Numbered from the stretch's first letter, positions 17,523 through 27,164 are shown. The stretch is 36,617 nt of DNA from Candidatus Gastranaerophilales bacterium (GCA_947857085.1 CANUDF010000010.1:1-36617); one strand, 5' to 3'. Translations and numbers: made by a program. Notes: generated by a model from the letters alone, not told the origin.

Positions 17523-18398
17523 TTATTTTTTCAACTTTTCAGGATACACATTCCATTTTATATTCGGATTTTTTCTGAACCATGTAAGCTGGCGTTTTGC
17601 ATAGCGCCGCGTATTCTGTTTTAATTTTTCTACGGCTTCCTGTAATGTCAAATCACCATCAAGATATGCAACCATTTCTTGATAGCCGATAGTATATAAT
17701 ATATTATCAATACGTCCATGTTTATTCAGCAGGGTCTTTGTTTCTTCAATGAGCCCATTTTCAAGCATTTTATCAACACGCGTATTAATACGCCTATAAA
17801 GTTCTTCTCTGGGATAGTTCAATCCAATCCATTCAACATCAAAATCCGGACTATTTTTCCCCCTGACCTCAGATATGCTCTTCCCGGTAGTTTTAACTAT
17901 CTCAATTGCTCTGATTAATTTCTTTTTATCATTAGGATCAATATTTTGTGCAGCTTCAGCATCTATTTTTTTTAAAATATCAAATAAATTATCAGTTTTT
18001 TTCAACCGGCTTCTTAGTTCATAATCAGGTTCAACTTCCGGCAAATCATAATTCATTAATAAAATATTTATATACAATCCCGTACCTCCAGTAACAATGG
18101 GTGTTTTACCGCGAGATAATATATCATTAATTATTCTCTTTGCCTCTTTAACATAAAGCCCTGCCGAATAATCCTGCTGAGGGTCCGCAATATCAATCAT
18201 ATGATGTGGGATACCAGAGCGCTCTTCAATTGTTGGTTTTGCGGTACCTATATCAAATCCTTTATATACAAGTCTTGAATCAGCTGAAATGATTTCGCCA
18301 TTCAACTGTAAAGCCAAATTTATTGAGTATGAAGTTTTTCCGCTGGCTGTAGGCCCGACAACTGCTATTACTTTATTCTTCTTCAAATTCCCTGTCAT
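17523..18398 (-). CDS. miaA: tRNA dimethylallyltransferase MiaA
   Basis: 291 residues. Seen are the P-loop VVGPTASGKTS near 14-24, DSRLVYKGFDIGTAKP, GIPHHMID, the GGTGLYI motif and the IGYQEMVAYLDG segment followed by the TRRYAKRQLTWFRKNPNIKW tRNA-binding C-terminus. It adds a dimethylallyl group to A37 of UNN-decoding tRNAs. The start overlaps the 3' end of the upstream membrane-protein gene by 26 bases and lacks a Shine-Dalgarno site, so translational coupling is likely. Confidence 0.97.
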   Translation of the reverse strand: MTGNLKKNKVIAVVGPTASGKTSYSINLALQLNGEIISADSRLVYKGFDIGTAKPTIEERSGIPHHMIDIADPQQDYSAGLYVKEAKRIINDILSRGKTPIVTGGTGLYINILLMNYDLPEVEPDYELRSRLKKTDNLFDILKKIDAEAAQNIDPNDKKKLIRAIEIVKTTGKSISEVRGKNSPDFDVEWIGLNYPREELYRRINTRVDKMLENGLIEETKTLLNKHGRIDNILYTIGYQEMVAYLDGDLTLQEAVEKLKQNTRRYAKRQLTWFRKNPNIKWNVYPEKLKK

Positions 18399-19206
18399 AA
18401 TATAAGAATATTAACATAACCAAGTAAACAAGAAAATAAAAGTAAATCACCATCATTACAAAATATAAAACAGGATTTATAATTGAAAAAGTATTTATAA
18501 AAGAAAGCACAAAATTAAGTACTGTCATAAATATAAATAACTTTATAGTCTTTCCAGGCTTTAAAAATATCTTTTTAATTGATTCAATTAAAGCGGCAAA
18601 AGGATTTTTTGTCTGAAAAACTATCTCAGGTATCCATAACAGAAATAAAAAGGACATTATAGTTGTAGAAACTAAAAATAACAAATTCCAGTTATTGAGC
18701 TTTATCAACTGCTCAAAAGATAGCGAATCCAAAAATGCTTTCATGTCAGAAGCAGATGTTAAAACACTCTTAAGCTGGTTAGGATCCAAATCTAAACTGC
18801 CTATAGTATGAATACCAAGCTGAAAAACAAGGGAACCTGCAACTGATATAATTAAAATAGAAAAAATAATCATACCGGAAAACGAAAGGAAATATTTTCC
18901 AATTCCTGATGGTATAGTTTTCAGCAAATTGAATGTAGCTTTTGTCTTATCAATATCTAACACAAAAACTTGTTTTGAAAGTTTAACAGCTTTTTTTACC
19001 ATATAAAACCATCCTGCAAAAAATGCTGCCGTCATAACAAGAATTGTAACTGAGGACAATAAGAGCAACGGCAATGAATTAACAGTTTCTCTGGAAAAAG
19101 CAATATATAAACTAAGCACCCACATAAAAATTATTAACGGCGGCGCAAGAATAATGTTATCATTTGTTATTTTTACCGTTTCTCTAAAAAGTTTCAGCAT
19201 ACTCAT
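18373..19206 (-). CDS. Polytopic membrane protein of unknown function
   Basis: 277 residues with about six hydrophobic segments (roughly 20-40, 46-70, 105-130, 175-200, 215-240, 245-270 counted from ATG 19206). A conserved-looking cytoplasmic stretch lies between the second and third (VKLSKQVFVLDIDKTKATFNLLK). No enzyme or transporter motif is recognised; the layout resembles DUF4013/glycerophosphodiester-membrane-domain-like proteins but is not assignable. GAGGTA lies upstream; ATG 19206 or ATG 19200 could be the start. It sits between the CoA-activase-related gene and miaA in a tight operon. Confidence 0.65.
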   Translation of the reverse strand: MSMLKLFRETVKITNDNIILAPPLIIFMWVLSLYIAFSRETVNSLPLLLLSSVTILVMTAAFFAGWFYMVKKAVKLSKQVFVLDIDKTKATFNLLKTIPSGIGKYFLSFSGMIIFSILIISVAGSLVFQLGIHTIGSLDLDPNQLKSVLTSASDMKAFLDSLSFEQLIKLNNWNLLFLVSTTIMSFLFLLWIPEIVFQTKNPFAALIESIKKIFLKPGKTIKLFIFMTVLNFVLSFINTFSIINPVLYFVMMVIYFYFLVYLVMLIFLYYDREFEEE

Positions 19207-19230
19207 TATATACCTCAAGTTTATAGTTTA

Positions 19231-20376
19231 TTACATTACCGAACTACTTAATTGTTTTTCTTCAATTATTTTTTTACGTTTACGTCTTTTCATCAAGTCT
19301 ACAAAAGCTTCCAGACGGGTCAAATATCCAGCTTTACCTGTCTGTTCATCCATAATGAGCGGCAAAATAGGGATTTCGCAATTTTCTCGCATAGCAGGAA
19401 AAATATTTTGCGACATTATTTCAGGCATGCAGGTGAAAGGACTTATATGAATTATTCCGTCGATGCCGCGCTCATTCGCGTAAGCAACATCAGAAACACA
19501 TTCCAGAGCATCACCGCCTATATCCCGCATAAGATAAGGTTTAGCAAGTCTGTTTGCTCTCTGAAGATGTGTTTCACCCTTTCTAAAGATTTTTGGAATG
19601 ATTGCATCTTTTAAAAAACTGCTTACCGTTAAACTTTTCCTGACCTGCACTCCCATCTTGCCCAGTTCTTTTTCAATATTCTGGTTTGAGAAAGGATCAC
19701 ATACAAGAAAAATTTCACCTGTTATATCAACATATAAAACTTCTCTGTCTTTATCAATTTTAACCTTATCCATTTCAGCGAAAGCAAGTTTTTTAGCTTT
19801 TCTTAAACCAAATAATGAATCTTCCGCCTCAACAATTTTTAAAGCTTTATTAAAAGCTTTTTCCGCATCACCTGTTCTTATCTCTCTTGCACGCAAATAT
19901 GCAAGTTTTGTTTCCAAATCATCAACCAGAAAAACTTTTCTTATTGCGGTTATGATTGCGTTAATAAACATCAAGGGCCTGTTTTTTCCTGTTATTTGCT
20001 TTAAAAATCTGTACATCCCCGCAATGCCGTCATATAATTGCAATTCAACATACCTTGCATCATACCCGAGGTCATGAAGTGCGTTCTGAATACACTTTCC
20101 ATACTCGCCAAGTCTGCAAATTCCTGGAGATGTAATCATTGCAACATAGTCAGTTCCGCCCTCAAGTGCTTCTATAAAATTCCCCAGAATTAATTTATAT
20201 GGCAGACAAATTGCCTCGGGAGAATGTTTTGTTCCTAATGAGAGCGTTTTTTTACTTGTGTAAGGCGGAATATATGGTTCAAGCCCAACTTTCCTTAACG
20301 CAGCCGACCAGGCTACATATATTAATCCCATATGAGGGAATGCTACTTTTTTCTTTCGTTGTTTTTTTTCAGTCAT
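19231..20376 (-). CDS. Acyl-CoA dehydratase activase-related protein (COG3581/DUF2229-like)
   Basis: 381 residues. It resembles the family of predicted nucleotide-binding proteins related to 2-hydroxyacyl-CoA dehydratase and its activator. The N-terminal KVAFPHMGLIYVAWSAALRK strand is followed by SPEAICLPYKLILGNFIEAL, GICRLGEYGKCIQNAL and, near the C-terminus, IIHISPFTCMPEIM plus LIMDEQTGKAGYLTRLEAF. Cysteines in these motifs are positioned to bind an iron-sulfur cluster. The canonical activase ATPase domain is absent, so it is a stand-alone member. It starts 4 bases after the gcvPB stop, which points to co-expression. The reaction is unknown. Confidence 0.75.
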   Translation of the reverse strand: MTEKKQRKKKVAFPHMGLIYVAWSAALRKVGLEPYIPPYTSKKTLSLGTKHSPEAICLPYKLILGNFIEALEGGTDYVAMITSPGICRLGEYGKCIQNALHDLGYDARYVELQLYDGIAGMYRFLKQITGKNRPLMFINAIITAIRKVFLVDDLETKLAYLRAREIRTGDAEKAFNKALKIVEAEDSLFGLRKAKKLAFAEMDKVKIDKDREVLYVDITGEIFLVCDPFSNQNIEKELGKMGVQVRKSLTVSSFLKDAIIPKIFRKGETHLQRANRLAKPYLMRDIGGDALECVSDVAYANERGIDGIIHISPFTCMPEIMSQNIFPAMRENCEIPILPLIMDEQTGKAGYLTRLEAFVDLMKRRKRKKIIEEKQLSSSVM

Positions 20377-20380
20377 TGTT

Positions 20381-21805
20381 TTATTCCGTAAATTTTAAAT
20401 CAGGGTGTCTTGCTGCAAGGGTTTCATCAACACGCTTAACCGGTGTTGAATGAGGAGCTGAAATCAATTTTTCGGGATTAATTTTAGCTTCCTCTGCAAT
20501 TTTAATCATAGTTTCTACAAAATTATCCATAGTCTCTTTTGTTTCTGATTCAGTAGGCTCAATCATTAATGCCTCATGAACAATCAACGGGAAATATACT
20601 GTCGGCGGATGGGTATTTTCATCCATAAGAGCCTTTGCAATATTTAAGGTAGAAACGCCGTTTTCATGTTTTTGTTTTTCACCTGATAGTACAAATTCAT
20701 GCATACAGGGCTCATCATATGGTAAATCAAAATATTTTTTTAATTTTTCTTTTAAATAATTTGCATTTAAAACGGCATTTTCAGAAGCATTTTTAAGATT
20801 TTTACCCATCATCAATATATATGCATATGCCTTTACAAGAACGCCAAAATTACCGTAGAAAGCCTTAACGGCACCAATTGAATGTTTTATATCATAATTT
20901 CTGTAATATTTATTACCGTCAAACTTAATTACGGGAGCCGGTAAAAATTCTTTAAGCTCATCAACAACACCAACCGGTCCTGCTCCGGGTCCGCCGCCGC
21001 CATGAGGCGTTGACATAGTTTTATGTAAATTTAAATGTACAACGTCAAAGCCCATCAATTTAGGATTTGTATATCCCATAATAGCATTAAAGTTAGCACC
21101 GTCATAGTATAAAAGCGAGCCATTATCATGCATCAGTTTTGAAATTTCAAGCACATTTTCTTCATAAATTCCCAGCGTATTAGGATTTGTCATCATAATT
21201 GCCGCTACATTACTATCCAAAACAGCCTTTAAAGCATCAATATCAACCTGCCCTTTTTCGTTGGATTTAATTTCTACAATATCAAATCCGCACATTTTTG
21301 CACTGGCAGGATTTGTCCCGTGGGCAGAATCCGGAATAATAACCTTTTTACGATTTTCACCTTTAACTTCAAAATATTTTTTAATAATCATCATGCCGGT
21401 TAATTCACCATGTGCACCAGCAGAAGGCTGTAAGGTTACAGCATCCATTCCAGTAATTTTTTTCAAGGCTTCCTGAAGATTATACATTAATTCTAAAGCG
21501 CCTTGAGCTTCATCATCTTCTGCAAGTGGATGAAGATTACAGAAACCTTCTAATGAAGCAAGAAACTCATTAACTTTGGGATTATATTTCATTGTACAAG
21601 AACCAAGCGGATAAAACCCTTTTTCTATACAAAAATTTCTGTCTGAAAGGGCTTTATAATGTCTCATAACTTCCAGCTCGCCGGTTTGAGGCAACCCGAT
21701 TGAGCCATTTCTTATACAGCTGTCTTCCAGGAATGATAGGTTAATTTTTTCATCAGTCAAATTTATCCCGTCAGTTCCGCTGCTTTTTTCAAATATTGTT
21801 TTCAT
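20381..21805 (-). CDS. gcvPB: Glycine dehydrogenase (decarboxylating) subunit 2
   Basis: 474 residues, the PLP-carrying beta subunit of the split P-protein. Seen are [25 protein letters not shown], the [10 protein letters not shown] motif, and the PLP-lysine segment [20 protein letters not shown]. It decarboxylates glycine and passes aminomethyl to lipoyl-GcvH. The alpha subunit (gcvPA), gcvT and gcvH are not in this window. ATG 21805 follows the stop of the sigma-factor gene with no intervening base (TAG-ATG), and an AGGGGA site lies inside the sigma-factor 3' end. Confidence 0.97.
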   Translation of the reverse strand: MKTIFEKSSGTDGINLTDEKINLSFLEDSCIRNGSIGLPQTGELEVMRHYKALSDRNFCIEKGFYPLGSCTMKYNPKVNEFLASLEGFCNLHPLAEDDEAQGALELMYNLQEALKKITGMDAVTLQPSAGAHGELTGMMIIKKYFEVKGENRKKVIIPDSAHGTNPASAKMCGFDIVEIKSNEKGQVDIDALKAVLDSNVAAIMMTNPNTLGIYEENVLEISKLMHDNGSLLYYDGANFNAIMGYTNPKLMGFDVVHLNLHKTMSTPHGGGGPGAGPVGVVDELKEFLPAPVIKFDGNKYYRNYDIKHSIGAVKAFYGNFGVLVKAYAYILMMGKNLKNASENAVLNANYLKEKLKKYFDLPYDEPCMHEFVLSGEKQKHENGVSTLNIAKALMDENTHPPTVYFPLIVHEALMIEPTESETKETMDNFVETMIKIAEEAKINPEKLISAPHSTPVKRVDETLAARHPDLKFTE

Positions 21806-22411
21806 CTAAATAATCCCCTGTTTCGCCAAGTCTCTTTTTATTTTATCCAATCCCGCCTGAATTATACGAGAAATTCTTGATTGGGATATATTAAATTCTT
21901 CAGAAATTTCTCTAAGTTTTTTTTCTTTGAAAAATTTATACTCGATTAATTCTCTTTCCCTTGCTGGAAGTTTTTTCATTGATTCCATTATTTCATTTTT
22001 AAGCTCTAAAAATTCAATTGATTCTTCAGGATTTCTGTCATCAGACTTAATCTGCGTAGGAACTTCAGCATCCTGCATTTCATCAATCGAAAGAATAGTT
22101 TTATAAACTTCTTCTCTTAAGTTATTATCATATTCTTCCTCAGTCTGTTTTTTATTTTTTAAGGAATACCACTTATAACGGCGCCTAACTTCATTTCGAA
22201 TGGCCCATTTTATAGCTGTCGATAAGTAAGTATTATTAAAGCTATCTGGTTTATTATTTTTGAATAATATGTATAAAGTATGATTACCTATATTAATTAA
22301 TTCAGGCAATTCAATAAGGTGAGAAACTGAAAATTTTTGATACTCCACCTTAGCAATCATTTCAATTAAATCTTTATATTCTCTTAAATTAATTTTTTGC
22401 TCCGCCGGCAT
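21806..22411 (-). CDS. Sigma-70 family RNA polymerase sigma factor (group 3-like)
   Basis: 201 residues. Region 2 is at about 25-85, including NNTYLSTAIKWAIRNEVRRRYK, the core-binding and -10-reading helix. An acidic linker follows (about 95-130), then region 4 (about 138-195) with LPARERELIEYKFFKEKKLREISEEF and the helix-turn-helix NISQSRISRIIQAGLDKI. There is no region 1.1, and region 3 is reduced or absent, which fits an alternative FliA/SigF-type factor rather than the housekeeping one. TAGGGA precedes ATG 22411. It heads the operon sigma-gcvPB-activase, so it may be co-regulated with glycine metabolism; no anti-sigma gene is adjacent. Confidence 0.85.
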   Translation of the reverse strand: MPAEQKINLREYKDLIEMIAKVEYQKFSVSHLIELPELINIGNHTLYILFKNNKPDSFNNTYLSTAIKWAIRNEVRRRYKWYSLKNKKQTEEEYDNNLREEVYKTILSIDEMQDAEVPTQIKSDDRNPEESIEFLELKNEIMESMKKLPARERELIEYKFFKEKKLREISEEFNISQSRISRIIQAGLDKIKRDLAKQGII

Positions 22412-22524
22412 GAAACAATCCCTAACTAAAATTTACAATTATATAATATCAGAAAAAACTATAGCAGACAAGAGGATTTAATTTTCCTTAACATAATTTA
22501 TTTTAAAAATAAAAAGGAGGACTC

Positions 22525-23403
22525 ATGAGAGTATTATTTTGTACGGACGGTTCAAAAATAAGTTACAATGCAATAAAGAATTTTTCACTATGGACCAAAA
22601 CAGATACTATAGTCGATATAATATGCGTAATAGATTGGAGCTTTCTTCCGGATGAAGCTGTTATAGAGGAAGCCGGATTTATTAACAATTGCAGAAATGT
22701 TGCAGATAACATTCTTGACTATACAGAAAAAATTATAATTGACTTAAATTTAGAATTAGGTGAAAAAATAAAATTATGCGGTACAGCAGTAGAGAGTATA
22801 CTTGAACAGCTAGATGCAAAAAAATATGATGCTGTAATAATGGGGTCACACGGTAAAAAAGGTATACAGCGATGGCTGGGGTCAGTATCTAGAGAAGTAT
22901 TAGAAGCTACAGAAATTCCTGCATACATTTCAAAAAACAAAAACGAGAGTAAAAATATTTTATTTACTACTGACGGTACTGAATGCTCCTACAAAGTTGC
23001 ACAAAAAGCAATTGAAGAGCTTAAACTTGATGATAAAGAAGTTTATATTTGCACAGTTGTTGAAAATCCAGATTTATTATTTCTTGAGGGAACATTAGAC
23101 ACAAATTGGATGATGGCAATTAGAGCACAACAAGAAATCTATTCTGATAAAGCATTAAAGACAATGATAGAACTGTTTGACCAGTATAGTATAAATATAA
23201 AACAAAGCCGGATATTAGAAGGAGTTCCTGCACAGAGCATTTTAGATTATGCTATTGAAAAAGAAATTGATTTAATAATAGTCGGAACAACTGTAAAAAG
23301 TAAAATGCATCGTTTTCTGCTGGATTCTGTAAGTAAAAGAGTGGTAGAAAACGCGAAAAGTGATGCATTTGTAATTAGAATACAAGATGAAATAACCAAA
23401 TGA
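22525..23403 (+). CDS. Tandem universal stress protein (two UspA domains)
   Basis: 292 residues made of two UspA folds (about 1-140 and 148-292). Domain 1 has the ATP-loop GSHGKKGIQRWLGSVS, close to the G-2x-G-9x-G(S/T) signature but one residue shorter. Domain 2 has VGTTVKSKMHRFLLDSVS, where the glycines are lost, so it probably does not bind ATP. A strong AAGGAGG lies 5 bases before ATG 22525. Divergent from the sigma-factor gene; the 113-base spacer between them carries back-to-back TATAAT hexamers (22442-22447 on plus, 22443-22438 on minus). Confidence 0.9.
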   Translation: MRVLFCTDGSKISYNAIKNFSLWTKTDTIVDIICVIDWSFLPDEAVIEEAGFINNCRNVADNILDYTEKIIIDLNLELGEKIKLCGTAVESILEQLDAKKYDAVIMGSHGKKGIQRWLGSVSREVLEATEIPAYISKNKNESKNILFTTDGTECSYKVAQKAIEELKLDDKEVYICTVVENPDLLFLEGTLDTNWMMAIRAQQEIYSDKALKTMIELFDQYSINIKQSRILEGVPAQSILDYAIEKEIDLIIVGTTVKSKMHRFLLDSVSKRVVENAKSDAFVIRIQDEITK

Positions 23404-23421
23404 TAGATAAGATTAATTTTA

Positions 23422-23430
23422 TGATATAAT
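23422..23430 (+). promoter_or_regulatory. Extended -10 promoter, leaderless, for the ABC permease operon
   Basis: TGA-TATAAT (hexamer 23425-23430), then 6 bases, then ATG 23437. +1 is predicted on the A of the start codon. No Shine-Dalgarno sequence is present. Confidence 0.6.
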
Positions 23431-23436
23431 AAGTCT

Positions 23437-24309
23437 ATGTTTAAGTATTATGGTAAATATGCACCATATTTGTTTTTGTTACCTGCAGGACTTTTACTGG
23501 TAATCTTCTTTTTTATCCCGTTCTTTCAGACAATTGTTTTAAGTTTTCAAGATTACAGCAATAACATATACAATCCTGTTTTTGCAGGTTTACACAATTA
23601 TATCAGGCTATTTCAAACCCCTGTTTTTTATAAGGTTATGGCAAACACTTTTATTTATCTTATTGTTGCTGTGCCTATTCTTGCAATATTTCCGCTGTTA
23701 CTTGCCATACTGTTAAATCAGAAAATACGCGGGATAACCTTATACAAAATTTTAATATATTTGCCTGTAATTGTTTCGATTGTAGTTGCGGCAATTGCTT
23801 TTAAGTGGCTTTATGCAGAACAGGGAATTCTAAATTATATAGTAACATCACTTGGGTTCAACTCAATAGGCTGGCTGACAGATCCCAATTGGGCGCTTTA
23901 TTCCGTTGTCATAGTCACAATTTGGAAAGGTATCGGATACTATATGATGATTTACCTTGCGGCCTTAATGAGTGTTCCAAAAGAATTATATGAAGCCTGT
24001 GATATTGACGGGGCTGATTTTATAACCAAACATTTGACTGTAACCATTCCGCATATATTGCCGACAATTGCACTTGTTGTAACAATAAGTTCTATTTCCG
24101 CAATGAAAGTCTTTGCTGAAATTTATGTTATGACAAAAGGAGGCCCGTTAAATTCAAGCAAAACTATTGTTTATTATATTTATGAACGGGCATTTGAAAA
24201 TCTCGATTTGGGATATGCCTCTGCAATGGCTGTTGTTCTGCTTATAATCGTAATGATTTTTTCACTCATAAATATATTGTTCTTTGAAAGGAAAAAATAT
24301 CAGTTATGA
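23437..24309 (+). CDS. Sugar ABC transporter permease, MalF/UgpA type
   Basis: 290 residues with six predicted membrane helices. The family start YAPYLFLLPAGLLLVIFFFIPF and the EAA loop EACDIDGADFITKHLTVTIPHILPT (about 189-213), which docks on the ATPase, are clear. A LGYASAMAVVLLIIVMIFSLI last helix follows. The CUT1 class imports oligosaccharides or glycerol-phosphate derivatives. The second permease follows with an ATGA overlap. No binding protein or ATPase is encoded nearby, so these are supplied elsewhere; the substrate cannot be named. Confidence 0.93.
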   Translation: MFKYYGKYAPYLFLLPAGLLLVIFFFIPFFQTIVLSFQDYSNNIYNPVFAGLHNYIRLFQTPVFYKVMANTFIYLIVAVPILAIFPLLLAILLNQKIRGITLYKILIYLPVIVSIVVAAIAFKWLYAEQGILNYIVTSLGFNSIGWLTDPNWALYSVVIVTIWKGIGYYMMIYLAALMSVPKELYEACDIDGADFITKHLTVTIPHILPTIALVVTISSISAMKVFAEIYVMTKGGPLNSSKTIVYYIYERAFENLDLGYASAMAVVLLIIVMIFSLINILFFERKKYQL

Positions 24310-25148
24310 AAAAAATACTAGGAAAAATTACTACACATTCTATATTAATTTTTGTTTCTATTTTGTCTATTTTTCCATTTATATGGCTGATATCAACATC
24401 TTTGAAAGGTGCGGGTGAGAATATTTTTGCGTATCCGCCGGTATTAATTCCCGAAGATTTTACTTTTGAAAACTACATAGGAGTCTGGCATAGAGTAAAT
24501 TTATTAGGTTATTTTATAAACAGTATGATAGTTGCTGCCGGCACAGTCTTATTAAATCTTATTTTATCTTCACTTGCGGCATATCCTCTTGCCAGAATGG
24601 AGTTTAAGGGTAAAAAAATTACTTTCTTTGCCATTCTTGCAACTATTATGATACCATTTCAGGCTATTATGCTACCGGTATATTTAATTACAATCAAACT
24701 GAATTTGATAGACAGTGTAAGCAATTTTACAGGTTATATAGGTCTTATTATGCCATTTGCAGTAAGTGCATTTGGAATATTTTTGATGAGGCAGGCCTTT
24801 CTTGGAATTCCCAGAGAAATGGAAGAAGCCGCGATTGTCGACGGATGCAATGTGTTTCAGGTATTTTGGCGGGTGCTGCTGCCTATGGTAAAACCATCTC
24901 TGGCAGTGCTTGCTATATTTACGTTCATAGGTTCGTGGGGGGAATTTTTATGGCCGAGTATTGTGCTTACAAAAGAAGCATTGTATACACTTCCTGTCGG
25001 CGTAAATAATTTGCAGGGTATGTTTAGTTCAAACTGGCGGTATATTGCTGCAGGTTCAATAATTTCTATTATACCGATAATTATTTTCTTTTTATCTATG
25101 CAAAAATATTTTATTTCAGGCGAAAACGAGGGGGCTGTTAAGGGTTAA
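24306..25148 (+). CDS. Sugar ABC transporter permease, MalG/UgpE type
   Basis: 280 residues, six predicted helices. It has the MalG-type N-terminus (ILSIFPFIWLISTSLKG), the MIPFQAIMLPVYLI helix, the EAA loop MEEAAIVDGCNVFQVFWRVLLPMVKP, and a C-terminal SGENEGAVKG tail. It forms the heterodimeric channel with the upstream permease (4-base overlap). The 3' end overlaps the convergent TPR gene by 4 bases, with no terminator visible. Confidence 0.93.
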   Translation: MKKILGKITTHSILIFVSILSIFPFIWLISTSLKGAGENIFAYPPVLIPEDFTFENYIGVWHRVNLLGYFINSMIVAAGTVLLNLILSSLAAYPLARMEFKGKKITFFAILATIMIPFQAIMLPVYLITIKLNLIDSVSNFTGYIGLIMPFAVSAFGIFLMRQAFLGIPREMEEAAIVDGCNVFQVFWRVLLPMVKPSLAVLAIFTFIGSWGEFLWPSIVLTKEALYTLPVGVNNLQGMFSSNWRYIAAGSIISIIPIIIFFLSMQKYFISGENEGAVKG

Positions 25149-26191
25149 TCCTCATCAAGAAATATCTTTTTCGAACCGCAAGTACTAAAATTTTTCAAAA
25201 TAGCTTTATCCAAAGCGTCGGAATAAACTATTTTGCCATTTACATAAGTAACACCAGAAGATAATTTGTCTTCATCTGCAACTTTATCCACCATATAATC
25301 CTTTTCGCTGTCAGATAATATAGTGCGTGTCACATCATTCATTACATCAAAAACATATCTCTGGCGGTTAGAATTACCTTGACTATCTGTTATGAGAGCT
25401 GTCGCCTTTTCCAATTCATCAAGTGATTCTTTATAGTACTTCATATGTCGCAGCAAAATTGCAAGATTATAATGGGCCTCATAGTTCATAGGAGCAATTT
25501 TAATTGCCTTACAATAAGTTAAACCCGCATTATTATAATCGCCTATCAAATGATATGCCAATGCCAGATTATAACGTGCATCATAATCTTTTTTGAGAAT
25601 TTTTATTGCATTTTTGTAAGCCTCAATAGCCTTTTCCAGAAATTGGCGTTGTAAACGCCAGTCATCACCGGCATATAATGATTTTTGTCTATATGCAACA
25701 CCCATATTATAATAAGCAATTCCCTTATTCATTTTATAACTTTTTCTGTTGCTGTAAACAAAGGGAATAGATATAAGATGTCTTTTTGTTTTAATTATTT
25801 CATTATACTGGTCAATGGCACCGTCAAAATCACCGAGTTTTTCGGCAGAGACAATTCCGTAATTCATGCGAGCAATCATCATTTTAGGATTATAATTTAT
25901 AGCCTGTTCATAAGCATCCACAGCAGAATAATAATCCTCATAAACAACATATATATTACCAAGATTAAACCACGCACTATAGTGTTCCGGATATAATTTT
26001 AATGCGGAATTATAAAAATCGATTGCTTTTTGCAGTTTTAAACGAGCAAAAGCTTTATCTCCTTTATGGATATAATACATACTGCACATTTTATCGTATT
26101 GTTTCAAAAACCATTCCTGATTAAAAAATACGACAGCAGCCGCTGCAAGTGCTAATAAAAATAAAAATATTTTATAAAGTTTAACTTTCAA
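25145..26191 (-). CDS. TPR-repeat protein with N-terminal membrane anchor
   Basis: 348 residues. A single hydrophobic N-terminal helix (about 5-24, LYKIFLFLLALAAAAVVFF) is followed by at least five tetratricopeptide repeats (about 38-270) with the W/Y-x2-LG...Y/A-x4-A-x3-Y/A pattern, for example SAWFNLGNIYVVYEDYYSAV and AHYNLAILLRHMKYYKESL. The C-terminal 80 residues lack repeats. Such proteins scaffold envelope complexes; no partner can be named. The start is TTG 26191, preferred because GAGGTA lies 5 bases upstream with a promoter behind it and no ATG fits. Confidence 0.8.
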   Translation of the reverse strand: MKVKLYKIFLFLLALAAAAVVFFNQEWFLKQYDKMCSMYYIHKGDKAFARLKLQKAIDFYNSALKLYPEHYSAWFNLGNIYVVYEDYYSAVDAYEQAINYNPKMMIARMNYGIVSAEKLGDFDGAIDQYNEIIKTKRHLISIPFVYSNRKSYKMNKGIAYYNMGVAYRQKSLYAGDDWRLQRQFLEKAIEAYKNAIKILKKDYDARYNLALAYHLIGDYNNAGLTYCKAIKIAPMNYEAHYNLAILLRHMKYYKESLDELEKATALITDSQGNSNRQRYVFDVMNDVTRTILSDSEKDYMVDKVADEDKLSSGVTYVNGKIVYSDALDKAILKNFSTCGSKKIFLDED

Positions 26192-26208
26192 AGTATACCT
26201 CTATTTTA

Positions 26209-26237
26209 ATCATACAATTAAGCTTTTAATGTGGCAA
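26209..26237 (-). promoter_or_regulatory. Promoter of the anchored TPR gene
   Basis: Minus strand: -35 TTGCCA (26237-26232), 17-base spacer, -10 TATGAT (26214-26209). The predicted start near 26202 gives an 11-base leader containing AGAGG, so this is a leadered gene with a very short 5' UTR. Confidence 0.5.
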
Positions 26238-26366
26238 ATATGTAAACGAAATAAGTAAAATGTTAACAAATATTAAGCTATTTTTTATTAATAAAGCAAT
26301 TTAATACGAACAAAAGTTTTTATATAAGTAAGGTAGGTTAGAAAACTCAATTTGGAGGTTAGGATT

Positions 26367-27164
26367 ATGTCAGGCTACAATGTAGCAGCAATAAATGGTA
26401 TGTATCCAATGTATAACAACTATTTTAATCAAGCTGCACTAAGCAATCTATATGATATGGATTATGGCCCGATGGGAATGAACGGAAGTCTATTTGGCGG
26501 GATGATGCCATTTATGCCATCATTTGGCGGCGGACTGAATTACGATTCATATTTTAATAATATGAAAAGTTACCTGAACTTCACATCTGATTATAATTTG
26601 CAGATGGTAGAAAATCAAAGACGAAATGATTTGAGAATTAATGCAACTGATGAAGGCATCCAAAATGCAGCAGCAGTCTTGAAAGAAAAGATTGATGCAA
26701 ATGAACAAGAACAGATACAGGCAGCTTTTGCAGCATATGTAAAATCAGTGGCAGCAAAATATCCCGGTGAATCCAAACAAAATATAATTAATCGTGCTAA
26801 AAGTTTATATACAAACCTGTACAATATCAGCATAAATGATGATATTAGGGCAAAAGGCAACAATTCATTCAAGCAAGGTTTATACCAAACATTAACACTA
26901 GGTCTGGCTGACAATACGACAGCAGAAGAAAACATTGCAATATTAAGCGGTCAACCGGTATCAAGAACAGAACAAACAAATAAAGTTCTTGGCAGAGCAG
27001 CAGGCGGTTTTATAATGGGTACAGGTGCAGTACTTGGCTTAAGCCAGATAAAAGCCCTAAAACATCTGAAAGGGAAATGGGCAGTACTCGGAGGTATTGC
27101 AGGTGCGGCAATTTCAGGAATAGGCGCTCTGTTTGGCGGAACAAGAAAAACAGAACAAGTATAA
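26367..27164 (+). CDS. Hypothetical protein with Met/Tyr/Asn-rich N-terminus and C-terminal glycine-rich hydrophobic helices
   Basis: 265 residues. Residues 1-70 are unusually rich in Met, Tyr, Asn and Gly (MYPMYNNYFNQ, GGMMPFMPSFGGG). Residues 75-150 are helical and charged. The C-terminus (about 212-258) has two Gly/Ala-rich hydrophobic stretches (AAGGFIMGTGAVLGL, AVLGGIAGAAISGIGALFGG), like glycine-zipper membrane segments. No signal peptide. GGAGG lies 9 bases before ATG 26367; an in-frame TTG at 26352 is rejected. I recognise no family; the composition resembles lineage-specific proteins of gut Melainabacteria. A terminator follows. Confidence 0.7.
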   Translation: MSGYNVAAINGMYPMYNNYFNQAALSNLYDMDYGPMGMNGSLFGGMMPFMPSFGGGLNYDSYFNNMKSYLNFTSDYNLQMVENQRRNDLRINATDEGIQNAAAVLKEKIDANEQEQIQAAFAAYVKSVAAKYPGESKQNIINRAKSLYTNLYNISINDDIRAKGNNSFKQGLYQTLTLGLADNTTAEENIAILSGQPVSRTEQTNKVLGRAAGGFIMGTGAVLGLSQIKALKHLKGKWAVLGGIAGAAISGIGALFGGTRKTEQV

